The notes: generated from the letters alone by a model not told the origin. A DNA stretch of 19,735 nucleotides from an uncultured delta proteobacterium (GCA_903912275.1 CAIWGR010000006.1:1-19735); one strand, 5' to 3'; numbered from the stretch's first letter, positions 6,648-15,088 are shown. Translations and numbers: made by a program.

Positions 6648-9452
6648 ATGGCCAAAGCCCTCTCCTCCCCACAGCCTGCGCCCGAAGAGCGAGACGACAT
6701 CATCGTTCGCGGCGCCGAGACCCACAACCTCAAGTCCATCGACGTCGCCATCCCCCGCGGTGCGCTGACGGTCGTCTCGGGTGTCAGCGGCAGCGGCAAG
6801 TCGTCGCTCGCCTTCGACACGCTCTATGCCGAAGGGCAGCGCCGCTACGTAGAGACCCTCTCCACCTACGCACGCCAGTTCCTTCACCCGATGCCCAAGC
6901 CGCCCGTCGGCTCCATCTCCAACATCCCGCCTGCCGTGGCGCTCCGGCAGGGGAGCACCATCTCCAACGCCAAGTCCACCGTCGCCACCCTCACCGAGCT
7001 GCTCGACCATCTCCAGGTGCTCTTCGCGCGGGCAGGTGAGGTGGTCTGCAAGAGCTGCGGCACCACCGTCGTCCCCTTCAACGTGCCCCGAACCGTCGAG
7101 TGGCTGCAGCAGCATGCGCGCGGCGAGCGCATCCTCATCGTCGCCACGGCCCGCCCCAACGCAGACGGCATGGGCGACCTCCTCCGGCAGCTCATCGCAG
7201 ACGGCTACCAGCGGGCCTGGCTCGACGGCGAAGTGGTCGAGATCGAGTCCGAGGCCTCCATCTCGCTCGTGCGCGCAGCCCAGGTCGAGGTCATCATCGA
7301 CCGACTCGCAGTGGAGGACGACGCGCTCCGGCTGCGCGAGGCGCTCGAGGCTGCCTTCAAGTTCGCAGATGGGGCCGTTTCGGTCGTCTTCTGGGACCGC
7401 GAGACCGAAGGCCGCCGCGCGCAGCGCACCTTCCATCGCGGCTGGGTCTGCAGCGGTTGCGGCACGGCGCACAAAGAGCCCATGCCCTCGCTCTTCCACC
7501 CCTTCAACGCGCTCGGCGCCTGCGGTCGCTGCGAAGGGTTCGGCCGCAGTGTAGGACTCGACCCCTACAAGACCGTTCCCGATCCAACGCTCACCCTCGA
7601 GCGGGGCGCGCTCGCCATCTTCGACATCCCCTCCGCCCGTCGCCCACGCAAGCAGATGCTCGAGTGGTGCATGGCCGAGGGCATCGCCATCGACATCCCT
7701 TGGCTCCGGCTCTCGCAGGCGAACCAGAACCGGATCCTCTACGGCGACAAGGGCTGGGGCGGCGCCGCCGGTTGGCTCGAGGAGATCCTCGCCGATCGCA
7801 CGCTCGGCGGCATCCGCTTCCACGCGATGCGCTATCGCAGCTTCACGGTCTGCAATGAGTGCCAAGGCTCCGGTCTCAACGCCGACGCCCGCGCGGTCCG
7901 CATCGCAGGCCTCCACCTCGGCAACATCCTCGGCCTCCGTATCGATGAGGCCCGCCTCTGGGCCCAGTCCATTGCGCTCGCTCCTGACCTCCAGAAGGCG
8001 CTCGAGCGGCTCATCACAGAGGTCCGAGAGCGGCTCGGCTACCTCGCCGATGCAGGCCTCGGCTACCTCACCCTCATGCGGCAGGCGAAGACCCTCTCCG
8101 GCGGAGAGATCCACCGCGTCATCCTGGCCACCAGCCTCGGCCGCATGCTCACCGACACGCTCTATGTGCTCGATGAGCCGACGGCGGGACTCCATCCACA
8201 CGACACCGAGCGGATGATGCAGGTGGTCGAGAAGCTGCGCGACATCGGCAACACCGTCGTGGTGGTCGAGCATGACCCCGACGTCATCCGGCGCGCCCAG
8301 CACGTGGTCGAACTCGGCCCCTTCGGAGGCGACCGGGGCGGCGAGGTGCTCTTTTCGGGCACCGTCGAAGGGCTGCAACAATCCGCCACGCCGACGGGCG
8401 AACTGCTGCGCAAGCGGAGCCTCACCTTCACAGGGTCGGCTCCCTCCCACGCCTCTGTGCTGACCCTCAAGGCGGCCCATCTCCACAACATCCAGGGGGT
8501 GGAGGTTCACTTTCCGCACGGCGCGCTGACCGTCGTCACGGGCGTCAGCGGCTCGGGCAAATCCACGCTCGTGCACGACCTCCTCTACGCCCATCTCGAG
8601 TCCCGTCGCGGCTCCGGACCCGCCGACGGACTGCCGCCGGCGGAGGTCACGGGCGACATCTTCTCGGAGGTGGTGATGGTCGACCAGTCGAGCATCTCCC
8701 GCTCCTCCCGCTCCTCTGCGCTCACCTTCTCCGGCGCCTACAGCGTCTTCCGCGACATGTACGCGGCGCTCCCCGATTCCAACGTTGCGCGGCTCACGGC
8801 CAGCCACTTTTCCTTCAATGTTGCAGGCGGTCGTTGCGAGCGCTGCGAAGGGGCTGGCGTGCTCTCGGTGGAGATGGTCTTCTTCGCTGATGTCGAGATC
8901 CCCTGCGATGTCTGTGAGGGACGCCGCTTCACCCCGGCCGTGCTGGCACCCAAGCTCCGCGGTCTGAGCATCGACCAGCTCTTCGAGTCCACGGTGCAGG
9001 AGGCGCTCGAGCGGTTCGCCGACTCCGGCCCCGTCACACGGCGCCTCGAGCCGCTCGCACGCGTCGGTCTCGGCTACATCCGGCTCGGTCAGTCAACGAC
9101 GCAGATGTCGGGCGGCGAGCTGCAGCGGCTCAAACTCGCCTCCTACCTCGGCCAGTCGACCGCCTCCAACGCTGCGGGCGCGCTCTTCATCTTCGATGAG
9201 CCGACGGTGGGCCTCCACATGCGCGACGTCGAGCAGCTCGTCGATGCCATGCGGCAACTCACCGCCATGGGCCACACGGTGATTGTGGTCGAGCACAACC
9301 TCGACCTCGTCGCGGCCTCCGACTGGGTGATCGACATGGGGCCGGGCGCCGGCCCCGACGGAGGCGCCGTCGTCTACCAGGGGCCCGTCGAGGGGCTGCT
9401 GTCGGTCGACGGGTCGCGCACCGGATTTCATCTCCGCGAGACCTTCGCATGA
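6648..9452 (+). CDS. UvrA-family excinuclease ABC subunit A (divergent, possibly a paralogue)
   Basis: UvrA is the damage-sensing ATPase of nucleotide excision repair; it binds DNA as a dimer and loads UvrB. The 934-residue product has the duplicated ABC layout: Walker A GVSGSGKSS (45-53), signature LSGGE (483-487), Walker B ending DEPTAGLH (509-516); then GVSGSGKST (632-640), MSGGE (820-824) and DEPTVGLH (850-857). Zinc modules with paired CxxC occur at 268/271 with 292/295 and at 730/733 with 753/756. A further CxxC is at 134/137, before a region (about 140-265) resembling a UvrB-binding domain. Differences from the common UvrA include PPAVALRQG where most have an IDQ/IEQ-K form, and LSGGEIHR instead of LSGGEAQR. 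The ATG at 6648 sits just before the conserved start; the open frame reaches further up but antisense to 5979-6530. Confidence 0.9.
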   Translation: MAKALSSPQPAPEERDDIIVRGAETHNLKSIDVAIPRGALTVVSGVSGSGKSSLAFDTLYAEGQRRYVETLSTYARQFLHPMPKPPVGSISNIPPAVALRQGSTISNAKSTVATLTELLDHLQVLFARAGEVVCKSCGTTVVPFNVPRTVEWLQQHARGERILIVATARPNADGMGDLLRQLIADGYQRAWLDGEVVEIESEASISLVRAAQVEVIIDRLAVEDDALRLREALEAAFKFADGAVSVVFWDRETEGRRAQRTFHRGWVCSGCGTAHKEPMPSLFHPFNALGACGRCEGFGRSVGLDPYKTVPDPTLTLERGALAIFDIPSARRPRKQMLEWCMAEGIAIDIPWLRLSQANQNRILYGDKGWGGAAGWLEEILADRTLGGIRFHAMRYRSFTVCNECQGSGLNADARAVRIAGLHLGNILGLRIDEARLWAQSIALAPDLQKALERLITEVRERLGYLADAGLGYLTLMRQAKTLSGGEIHRVILATSLGRMLTDTLYVLDEPTAGLHPHDTERMMQVVEKLRDIGNTVVVVEHDPDVIRRAQHVVELGPFGGDRGGEVLFSGTVEGLQQSATPTGELLRKRSLTFTGSAPSHASVLTLKAAHLHNIQGVEVHFPHGALTVVTGVSGSGKSTLVHDLLYAHLESRRGSGPADGLPPAEVTGDIFSEVVMVDQSSISRSSRSSALTFSGAYSVFRDMYAALPDSNVARLTASHFSFNVAGGRCERCEGAGVLSVEMVFFADVEIPCDVCEGRRFTPAVLAPKLRGLSIDQLFESTVQEALERFADSGPVTRRLEPLARVGLGYIRLGQSTTQMSGGELQRLKLASYLGQSTASNAAGALFIFDEPTVGLHMRDVEQLVDAMRQLTAMGHTVIVVEHNLDLVAASDWVIDMGPGAGPDGGAVVYQGPVEGLLSVDGSRTGFHLRETFA

Positions 9453-9472
9453 CCGCCGCAGCGGCTCCTTCC

Positions 9473-9501
9473 TTGACCGTCTCCGGCTCCGCTTGTAGCC
9501 A
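9473..9501 (+). promoter_or_regulatory. Possible sigma70-type promoter for the 9535 gene
   Basis: TTGACC at 9473-9478 matches the -35 consensus at five of six positions. At 17 bases spacing lies TAGCCA (9496-9501), which is a poor -10. The position, just after the uvrA-like stop and ahead of 9535, is sensible, but the weak -10 keeps this tentative. Confidence 0.25.
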
Positions 9502-9504
9502 CAG

Positions 9505-9521
9505 CGCCCGCAACCCGGGCG
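9505..9521 (+). other. Hairpin in the leader of the 9535 gene
   Basis: CGCCCG and CGGGCG form a perfect 6-base stem around a 5-base loop (CAACC). It ends directly at the GAGGAG ribosome binding site (9521-9526), sharing one base with it. There is no T-run after it, so it is not a standard terminator. It could limit ribosome access to the gene at 9535 (inference), or be chance in GC-rich DNA. Confidence 0.35.
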
Positions 9522-9534
9522 AGGAGTCACCCCG

Positions 9535-10122
9535 ATGAGTCAGCCAAACTTTCTTCAGGTTGAACGCAGCCTCAGCGCCTCGGTCGCCTGGTGCACTGCC
9601 CATCCGTCGACGCCATCTGCCAAGGCCTATGGCGCCTCGCTTGCCGCCATGAAGCCTGCCTTCGAGACGGTGAAGCTCGAGACCAACGCCACCTACAACG
9701 CCTGGCGCGGTCGTTACGGCGAAGAGCTCCGGGCCTTCAAGCGGCTCCGGCTGGTCATCGAAACGACCCGTGAACTCGCCGACGAGCATGCGATCGATGG
9801 CTGCCCCGAGCGGAGCATCCTCTACACCGAGCGCGCCGAGATCCACGGCCTCGCAGAAGAGACCATCGCCTTCCTCGCACCACACGCCGCACAGTGGCCG
9901 TGGATTGCCCGTCAGACCGCCGAGATGCGTCGTCAGATGGCGCAGTCGGACGCTGACCAGGCTGCGGCAGAGGCCGCCTACGCAACCTACACCGTCTCGG
10001 TGAAGCGTCGCGTCGGTATCTACGCCGAAGCCGTCGCGCTGCTCAACGAGTTCCTCGATGAGAGCCGCAGCGATGCCCCCGGCGACCCGGGGCTTGCTGC
10101 GGCAGCCTACAACAGGGCCTGA
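9535..10122 (+). CDS. Helical cytoplasmic protein of unknown function
   Basis: I do not recognise a family. The ATG at 9535 has GAGGAG 8 bases upstream (9521-9526), a good ribosome binding site. The 195-residue product has no signal peptide or membrane segment. It is nearly all helical, with long charged stretches (for example FKRLRLVIETTRELADEH and IARQTAEMRRQMAQSDADQ), consistent with a helical bundle or coiled coil. It contains only two Cys residues and no catalytic signature. It lies between the UvrA-like gene (82-base gap) and lon (about 100-base gap), apparently as its own transcription unit, so context gives little hint of its role. Codon use and GC match the neighbours, which supports it as a real gene. 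Confidence 0.78.
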   Translation: MSQPNFLQVERSLSASVAWCTAHPSTPSAKAYGASLAAMKPAFETVKLETNATYNAWRGRYGEELRAFKRLRLVIETTRELADEHAIDGCPERSILYTERAEIHGLAEETIAFLAPHAAQWPWIARQTAEMRRQMAQSDADQAAAEAAYATYTVSVKRRVGIYAEAVALLNEFLDESRSDAPGDPGLAAAAYNRA

Positions 10123-10125
10123 ACC

Positions 10126-10169
10126 GCCCGCTGCGGCGCGATGCGCCGACAGGGCCGGGTTCTTTCTTT
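10126..10169 (+). terminator. Possible terminator after the 9535 gene
   Basis: Just past the stop at 10120-10122, CGGCGC (10134-10139) and GCGCCG (10143-10148) form a perfect 6-base stem with a 3-base loop. An outer GCCC/GGGC pairing is possible around an internal loop. A T-rich stretch (TTCTTTCTTT, 10160-10169) follows after about 11 bases, further than in a classical intrinsic terminator. Tentative. Confidence 0.35.
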
Positions 10170-10195
10170 GCACGCCGAGCGGGGGTGACTATCTC
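10168..10195 (+). promoter_or_regulatory. Possible promoter of lon
   Basis: TTGCAC (10168-10173; four of six -35 matches) is followed after 16 bases by TATCTC (10190-10195; three -10 matches). It would start transcription about 20-25 bases before the lon ATG. No CIRCE element or clear sigma32 box (CTTGAAA/CCCCAT) is seen, so heat-shock control is not supported from the sequence. Confidence 0.3.
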
Positions 10196-10225
10196 CTCGG
10201 TTCCCACGCCTACCGAGGTAGCGCC

Positions 10226-12610
10226 ATGAGTGAAGAAGAGCAGAGCGCCGGCGAGACCGGCCAGTTGATTCTCCCCATCCTCCCACTCCGCAACACGGTG
10301 CTCTTCCCTGAGGTGGTCATCCCGCTTCAGGTGGGCCGTGAGAAGTCCATCGCCCTCATCAAGGAGGCGGCGGCCAAAGAGTCCTACGTGGCCATCATCA
10401 CCCAGCGTGAGGCAGAGGTCGATGAGCCCGATGAGGCCGACCTCCACCGCGTCGGCGTCATGGCCCGCATCCTCAAGGTCGTGAAGGTCAGCCAAGATAA
10501 CTACAGCGTCATCATCCAGGGCAAGGAGCGGGTACGCCTCCTCAACCTTACCCGCACCGAGCCCTACCATGTGGGCAGCTTCGAGCGGGTTGAGTCTGAG
10601 TACGAGCGCGACGTCGAGATCGACGCCCTCTTCAACAACCTTAAGACCATGGCCCGCCGCGTCGCCCGCATGATGCCGGAGCTTCCTCGCGAGGCGTCGC
10701 TCATGATCGACCAGGTCACAGACCCGGTCAACCTCGCCGACTTCGCCGCCAACACCCTCGAAATCTCCGTCGAGGAGAAGCAGCAGGTGCTCGGCAAGAC
10801 CGACGTCAAGGAGCGGCTCAAGCTGGTCCTCACCTTCCTCGCTCGCCAGCTCGAGGTCGCCGAGGTCTCCGACCAGATCCAGAACCAGATCAAAGAGGAG
10901 ATGGATAAGAACCAGAAGGAGTACTACCTCCGTCAACAATACAAGGCGATCAAGGAGCAGCTTGGCGAGATCGACGGCGACAACGGCGACCTCGACGATC
11001 TCAAGGCCCGCGTCGACGCCAAGGAGATGCCCGACGAGGTCGACAAGGTCGTCAAGAAGCAGTTCCGCCGTCTGCAGCAGATGCAGCCCGCGAGCAGCGA
11101 GTTCGGCGTCGTCCGCACCTACATCGAGACCCTCCTCGACCTGCCGTGGAGCGAGACGACCGTCGACAACCTCGACATCGCGCACGCCCGCACCATCCTC
11201 GACGAAGACCACTACGGCCTCGACAAGGTCAAGGAGCGGCTCATCGAGTTCCTCGCGGTCCGCAAGCTCCGCAGCGACATGAAGGGTCCCATTCTCTGCC
11301 TCATCGGGCCTCCCGGCGTCGGCAAGACCTCGCTCGGCCGCTCGGTCGCGCGCGCCCTCGACCGCAAGTTCGTTCGCATCGCGCTCGGCGGCGTGCACGA
11401 CGAGGCGGAGATTCGCGGCCACCGCCGCACCTATGTCGGCGCGCTCCCGGGCCGCATCGCACAGGCGCTCCGCAAGGCCGGCACCATCAACCCGGTCATC
11501 ATGCTCGACGAGATCGACAAGGTCGGCCGAGACTTCCGCGGCGACCCGCAGTCGGCGCTCCTCGAGGTGCTCGACCCCGAGCAAAACAACGCCTTCAGCG
11601 ACCACTACGTCGAGATTCCGATCGACCTCTCCAAGGTCCTCTTCATCGCCAACGCCAACCAGATGGACACCATCTCGGCGCCGCTCCGCGATCGCATGGA
11701 GGTCATCGAGATCCCCGGCTACACCCACAACGACAAGCGGAACATTGTCCGCAAGTTCCTCCTGCCCAAGCAGCTCGAGAACCACGGCATCGCCGAGCAC
11801 CATGTGACGCTCGACATCGGCGCCATCGACAAGGTCATCGACCGCTACACCCGCGAAGCAGGCGTGCGGTCGCTCGAGCGACAGATTGCCGATGTCTGCC
11901 GCAAGGTGGCGGTCAAGGTCGCGGACGGCACGCACACTGCGACCGAACTCGACATCACGGCCGAGACGCTCCCCGACTACCTCGGGCCAGAGCGCTACGA
12001 GCACGACTCGGTCGAGCGGGTCAACGACCCAGGCATCGCCACCGGCCTCGCCTGGACGCCGGTTGGCGGCGACATCCTCTTCATCGAGGCGCTCAAGACC
12101 GAGGGGAAGGGCGAACTCCGCCTGACCGGTCAGCTCGGCGACGTCATGAAGGAGTCGGCGCTTGCGGCCCTCTCCTACCTCAAGATGCGGGCCAACGAGT
12201 TTGGGCTACCGAGCAACTTCCTCAAGGACAAAGACATCCATCTGCACTTCCCGGCAGGCGCTGTCCCCAAGGATGGCCCCTCCGCGGGTATCACCATCTT
12301 CACCACCCTCCTGAGCCTCTTCTCGGGCGTTCAGGTGCGCCACGACGTGGCGATGAGTGGCGAGATTACGCTGCGCGGCAACGTGTTGCCCGTCGGCGGC
12401 ATCAAAGAGAAGGTGCTCGCGGCGCAGCGTGCCGGCATCAAGCGCATCATCCTGCCTGAGCGGAACCGCAAAGACATGGTCGACGTTCCGCAGGAGGTGA
12501 AGGACGCCGTCGAGTTCTTCTTCGTCCGTCAGGTATCGGAGATTCCGCCGCTGGCACTCACAGGCCCGCTGTCGCCGCTCGTTGAGCCAGCATCTGTAGC
12601 CGTGCCGTGA
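10226..12610 (+). CDS. lon: ATP-dependent protease La (Lon)
   Basis: Lon is a cytoplasmic homohexameric AAA+ serine protease that unfolds and degrades damaged and regulatory proteins. The 794-residue product has the full LonA layout: N-terminal substrate-binding domain (from LPILPLRNTVLFPEVVIPL, about residues 15-210), a coiled-coil linker (about 220-310), Walker A GPPGVGKT (361-368), Walker B LDEID with Asp428/Glu429, sensor region, and the C-terminal protease domain with the Ser-Lys dyad Ser686 (KDGPSAGI) and Lys729 (GGIKEK), 43 residues apart as in E. coli Lon (679/722). The ATG at 10226 has GAGG 7 bases before it (10215-10218) and gives the usual N-terminus; the frame stays open further up but overlaps the preceding gene. 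The TGA overlaps the yacG start. Myxococcota often carry two lon genes; which one this is cannot be told. Confidence 0.97.
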   Translation: MSEEEQSAGETGQLILPILPLRNTVLFPEVVIPLQVGREKSIALIKEAAAKESYVAIITQREAEVDEPDEADLHRVGVMARILKVVKVSQDNYSVIIQGKERVRLLNLTRTEPYHVGSFERVESEYERDVEIDALFNNLKTMARRVARMMPELPREASLMIDQVTDPVNLADFAANTLEISVEEKQQVLGKTDVKERLKLVLTFLARQLEVAEVSDQIQNQIKEEMDKNQKEYYLRQQYKAIKEQLGEIDGDNGDLDDLKARVDAKEMPDEVDKVVKKQFRRLQQMQPASSEFGVVRTYIETLLDLPWSETTVDNLDIAHARTILDEDHYGLDKVKERLIEFLAVRKLRSDMKGPILCLIGPPGVGKTSLGRSVARALDRKFVRIALGGVHDEAEIRGHRRTYVGALPGRIAQALRKAGTINPVIMLDEIDKVGRDFRGDPQSALLEVLDPEQNNAFSDHYVEIPIDLSKVLFIANANQMDTISAPLRDRMEVIEIPGYTHNDKRNIVRKFLLPKQLENHGIAEHHVTLDIGAIDKVIDRYTREAGVRSLERQIADVCRKVAVKVADGTHTATELDITAETLPDYLGPERYEHDSVERVNDPGIATGLAWTPVGGDILFIEALKTEGKGELRLTGQLGDVMKESALAALSYLKMRANEFGLPSNFLKDKDIHLHFPAGAVPKDGPSAGITIFTTLLSLFSGVQVRHDVAMSGEITLRGNVLPVGGIKEKVLAAQRAGIKRIILPERNRKDMVDVPQEVKDAVEFFFVRQVSEIPPLALTGPLSPLVEPASVAVP

Positions 12611-12840
12611 GCGCTCCCTCGATATCCTGCCCTACCTGCAAGGCAGCCGTTTCGGTCGCGCCGCGGACGCCTGAGTTCCCCTTCTGCTCGCATCGTTGCA
12701 AGATGGTCGACCTGGGCCGCTGGATGAACGGAGAATATGCCGTTGATCTCGAAACGGGGAAGCTCGACATCATCGACCCGAACGAGGCCGAAGATGTGAC
12801 CGAGCTGCTTCAAGGCGGTGCAGGCAGGCGGCTCGATTAG
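12607..12840 (+). CDS. yacG: YacG-type zinc-binding DNA gyrase inhibitor
   Basis: YacG is a small zinc protein that in E. coli binds the GyrB C-terminal region and inhibits DNA gyrase. The 77-residue product has the four zinc-ligand Cys residues in the family pattern: C8-x2-C11 (CPTC) and C27-x3-C31 (CSHRC), followed by the diagnostic VDLGRW (34-39) and the EY that follows it. Length is normal (about 60-80). The GTG at 12607 overlaps the lon stop as GTGA and is the only start that keeps the first Cys pair. In many Proteobacteria yacG sits with coaE or guaC-region genes, so its placement directly behind lon is unusual. Inhibition has been shown for E. coli; for this protein it is inferred. Confidence 0.93.
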   Translation: MSAPSISCPTCKAAVSVAPRTPEFPFCSHRCKMVDLGRWMNGEYAVDLETGKLDIIDPNEAEDVTELLQGGAGRRLD

Positions 12841-12855
12841 CAGCCCGGCGGAACC

Positions 12856-13677
12856 CTAGCGGGCGTCGACCGAAGCGGCCTGAAGGCGGGCATCGATCTC
12901 CTCCTCCAGCTCCTTCTCGATGGTCACATTGCGCTGCCACTTGTGGAACCCGGCTGCCTCAATGACCACGAGGTGCTTGCCCGTCGTCACGCGGAGCGGC
13001 GCAGCGAGGGGGGCGATTCCGTTCGGTTGGCCGTCGATGGTGATCGTAGCGCCCGGCCGGTTCACCTTGATGGAGAGGGTGCCGTAGGTCGCCTGCGCTA
13101 CCAGCTTGATGGCGACCTCGGTTGTCTCACCGGTCTTGATCGTGATCTTCTGGTCGAACGGGTCGTGGTCGAGCGCATCCACATGAACGGTATACTCGCC
13201 CGGCGGCATGGGCAGCACGGAGGGCCCCTCGGTGACGGCAACGCCGTCGATGAGCACGATGTTCGCGGGGGGCAACAGGTCGGTGATGTGGATGGCGCCC
13301 GCCTTGGCAATCTTGTTGGTGCAAGCGGCCATGGCTGCGCGGACCGCCGGTGCCTCTGTTGCGTTCGGCTCGAGCTGTAGGAAGCGATTGTAGCGGAGCA
13401 CGCAGCGGCCCGGATTGCTCTGCTCGTAAATCTGGCCGAGGTTAAAGAAGATGTTCGCGTCGGTGGGGGCGAGCAGGGCCGCCTTTTCGAACTGCACGGC
13501 AGCGCCATTGTAGTCGCCACGCTTGGCGAGCCGCGCCCCTTCGTTCATGAGCGCCCGCTTGTCGTTGGGCGCGGGCGCGCCGGCGGTTGCAGTGGGCATG
13601 TGCAGAGCGACCGTCATCAGCGCGGCGGCCAGGAGCGATGCAGTACGGAGATGGAGTGGCTTCATCATCTTGCTCAT
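12856..13677 (-). CDS. Exported TPR and PEGA-domain protein
   Basis: The 273-residue product has a signal peptide (residues 1-33, MMKPLHLRTASLLAAAL core, cleavage near ATAGA). A TPR-like part follows at about 40-105, with ARLAKRGDYNGAAVQFEKAALLAP and ANIFFNLGQIYEQ forming the typical helix pairs. Then come two PEGA-like beta modules, about 127-192 (PANIVLIDGVAVTEGPSVLP, LPPGEYTVHVDAL pattern) and 199-260 (GATITIDGQPNG, GKHLVVIEAAGF). PEGA modules are found in surface and periplasmic proteins, often with TPRs in Myxococcota; their ligands are mostly unknown. The likely site is the periplasm or cell surface. ATGs at residues 1, 4 and 5 are close together and no strong ribosome binding site picks one; the first is used. 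It converges on yacG with a 15-base gap. Confidence 0.88.
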   Translation of the reverse strand: MSKMMKPLHLRTASLLAAALMTVALHMPTATAGAPAPNDKRALMNEGARLAKRGDYNGAAVQFEKAALLAPTDANIFFNLGQIYEQSNPGRCVLRYNRFLQLEPNATEAPAVRAAMAACTNKIAKAGAIHITDLLPPANIVLIDGVAVTEGPSVLPMPPGEYTVHVDALDHDPFDQKITIKTGETTEVAIKLVAQATYGTLSIKVNRPGATITIDGQPNGIAPLAAPLRVTTGKHLVVIEAAGFHKWQRNVTIEKELEEEIDARLQAASVDAR

Positions 13678-13818
13678 TGAATGCGGAGAAGTTTGTTAGT
13701 GATATAGTGAAATCAGCGATTGGATGCCACTTCCACCAGGGCAGCGAACTTGCGTAGTGTGACCTCAGCTTCGTTGGACCTCTCCTTCTTCGCATCGATG
13801 GCGAAGACGGAGCGCCGC
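13678..13818. promoter_or_regulatory. Divergent intergenic region, PEGA protein and helical-repeat membrane protein
   Basis: About 141 bases lie between the two divergent starts. An AT-rich patch (13700-13712, reading CACTATATCAC on the minus strand) could hold a -10 for the PEGA gene, but no -35 with good match lies 16-18 bases from it. No operator-like palindrome was found. Confidence 0.3.
13809..13812 (+). promoter_or_regulatory. Ribosome binding site favouring the start at 13819
   Basis: GGAG, 6 bases before the ATG at 13819. The alternatives at 13798 (ATG) and 13720 (TTG) lack such a site and would put charged, non-helical residues before the first membrane segment. Confidence 0.5.
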
Positions 13819-15084
13819 ATGAATGTGGGGTCGGTGGTCACGTTTGCCGGTTCGCTCGCCTGGGCTTGGTTCGCTGCTCGGTATGTCACTGACTACAGTT
13901 CGAGCGTTGCGCTCAATCTTGTGCTTGTCTGGGTCCAATGGGGGCTGCTGCTGCTGGCGGGGTGCTGGGCGGGGCTGCGCCTGAGCAGCCTGCTCTTCGG
14001 CTCGCCGTGGCGCCTTCGGGTCCTGCTCGGCGAAGCTGTGCCCGCCGACCTCACCGAGGAGGGGCTCGTGCAGGGCTTCTCTGACAACCGTGCCCCCTTC
14101 TTCGGCCTGATTGCAGGAGCGATTCTCCTCTCCTGGGGCGCAGTCCAGATCACTACCGACAACTACCTCACGCGCTACAACCACGAAGGCTACTACGCGA
14201 CGATGCTCCGCTCTGAAGTGCCCGCGGAGCAGGTCGCGGCCCTGCAGCAGGCCTGCGGTGTACTCGCTGCCGAGACCCGTGCAGCGCGGCCAGTGCGCGA
14301 GCGGGTTGCCTACTTGGTGTTGCATGGCAACCTCGAGGTGAAGCGCTGGGCCATCTGGGCAGCGGGTCAGATGGGTATCCGCTCTGTTGAGGCGGAGTTG
14401 CTCGCCGCGCTTGCAGGTGCTGACGATGGCGCTCGGGCGGAGGCAGCGCTTGCTGTCACCCGTCTCGAACTCCCGAGCGCCGGGCCGGTCTTGTTGGCCA
14501 ACTTGCCGGCGGTCATCACCACGCCGCGGACTGCTCGCGCCTTTCTGCAGGCCGTCTCCCGCCTGCGGCTACCGGCGGCCGGCAGGCTGCTCTTGCCGCT
14601 CGTAGACCTCATGGCACCGGAGGTCCGCATCGCGGCCTGGCGCGCCATCGGCCGGTCGGGTGATCTCACACTGGCGCCGCAGCTATGGGCACGATTCGAG
14701 GCTGCGACCGCGCCGGCGGAGCGTTGTGCCATCGCTGATGCGCTCAAGTTCCTCTCCACCGCCGACCAACTTGCGTCGATGGGTGCCTGGTTTGATGTGC
14801 GGCCGCGTCGCGGCACAGAGGCCTGTGCGGCGGTAGAGCTCAGCGATCTACCGCTTCGGAGCGGCGACCGGCCAGATACCTTCGAGGAGCTCGAGGGTGA
14901 GACCCTCCGCACCAAGATGATGATCGCCATCTTCAACATCGCAGGGCCCGGCACCGATGCATGGGTGAAGGAACTCTCCAAGAACCCTGAGGAGCCGCCC
15001 GACGTGCGTGCGAAGGGGCGAGAGATCCTGAAACTCCTCGAGCAGGCGGCCCCGCGCACCGAACGACGCGTCGGAGAACCGTAG
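13819..15084 (+). CDS. Membrane protein with HEAT-like helical repeats, unknown function
   Basis: I do not recognise a family. With the ATG at 13819 the product has 421 residues. Three hydrophobic segments lie near the N-terminus (about 4-22, 31-53 and 93-112), followed by a long soluble part. The soluble part has HEAT-like helix pairs such as VRERVAYLVLHGNLEVKRWA, EAELLAALAGADDGARAEAA, PEVRIAAWRAIGRSGD, typical of repeat proteins that bind partners. The C-terminal tail is charged. No enzyme motif is seen. It diverges from the PEGA gene and converges with the DUF456 gene (4-base gap). A scaffold or regulator at the inner membrane is an inference from layout only. An earlier start at 13798 or 13720 remains possible. 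Confidence 0.8.
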   Translation: MNVGSVVTFAGSLAWAWFAARYVTDYSSSVALNLVLVWVQWGLLLLAGCWAGLRLSSLLFGSPWRLRVLLGEAVPADLTEEGLVQGFSDNRAPFFGLIAGAILLSWGAVQITTDNYLTRYNHEGYYATMLRSEVPAEQVAALQQACGVLAAETRAARPVRERVAYLVLHGNLEVKRWAIWAAGQMGIRSVEAELLAALAGADDGARAEAALAVTRLELPSAGPVLLANLPAVITTPRTARAFLQAVSRLRLPAAGRLLLPLVDLMAPEVRIAAWRAIGRSGDLTLAPQLWARFEAATAPAERCAIADALKFLSTADQLASMGAWFDVRPRRGTEACAAVELSDLPLRSGDRPDTFEELEGETLRTKMMIAIFNIAGPGTDAWVKELSKNPEEPPDVRAKGREILKLLEQAAPRTERRVGEP

Positions 15085-15088
15085 CCTG

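Noticed and set aside
6540..8807. Long minus-strand open frame (about 755 codons)
   Set aside because: It is antisense to the UvrA-family gene, whose motifs are unambiguous. The translation is Glu/Gly/Val-rich without recognisable domains.
10058..10225. Upstream extension of lon
   Set aside because: It overlaps the 9535 gene and adds 56 residues without similarity to Lon N-termini; the ATG at 10226 has a ribosome binding site.
10043..12004. Long minus-strand open frame (about 653 codons), Asp/Leu/Val-rich
   Set aside because: It is antisense to lon and arises because Lon codons read backwards avoid stops.
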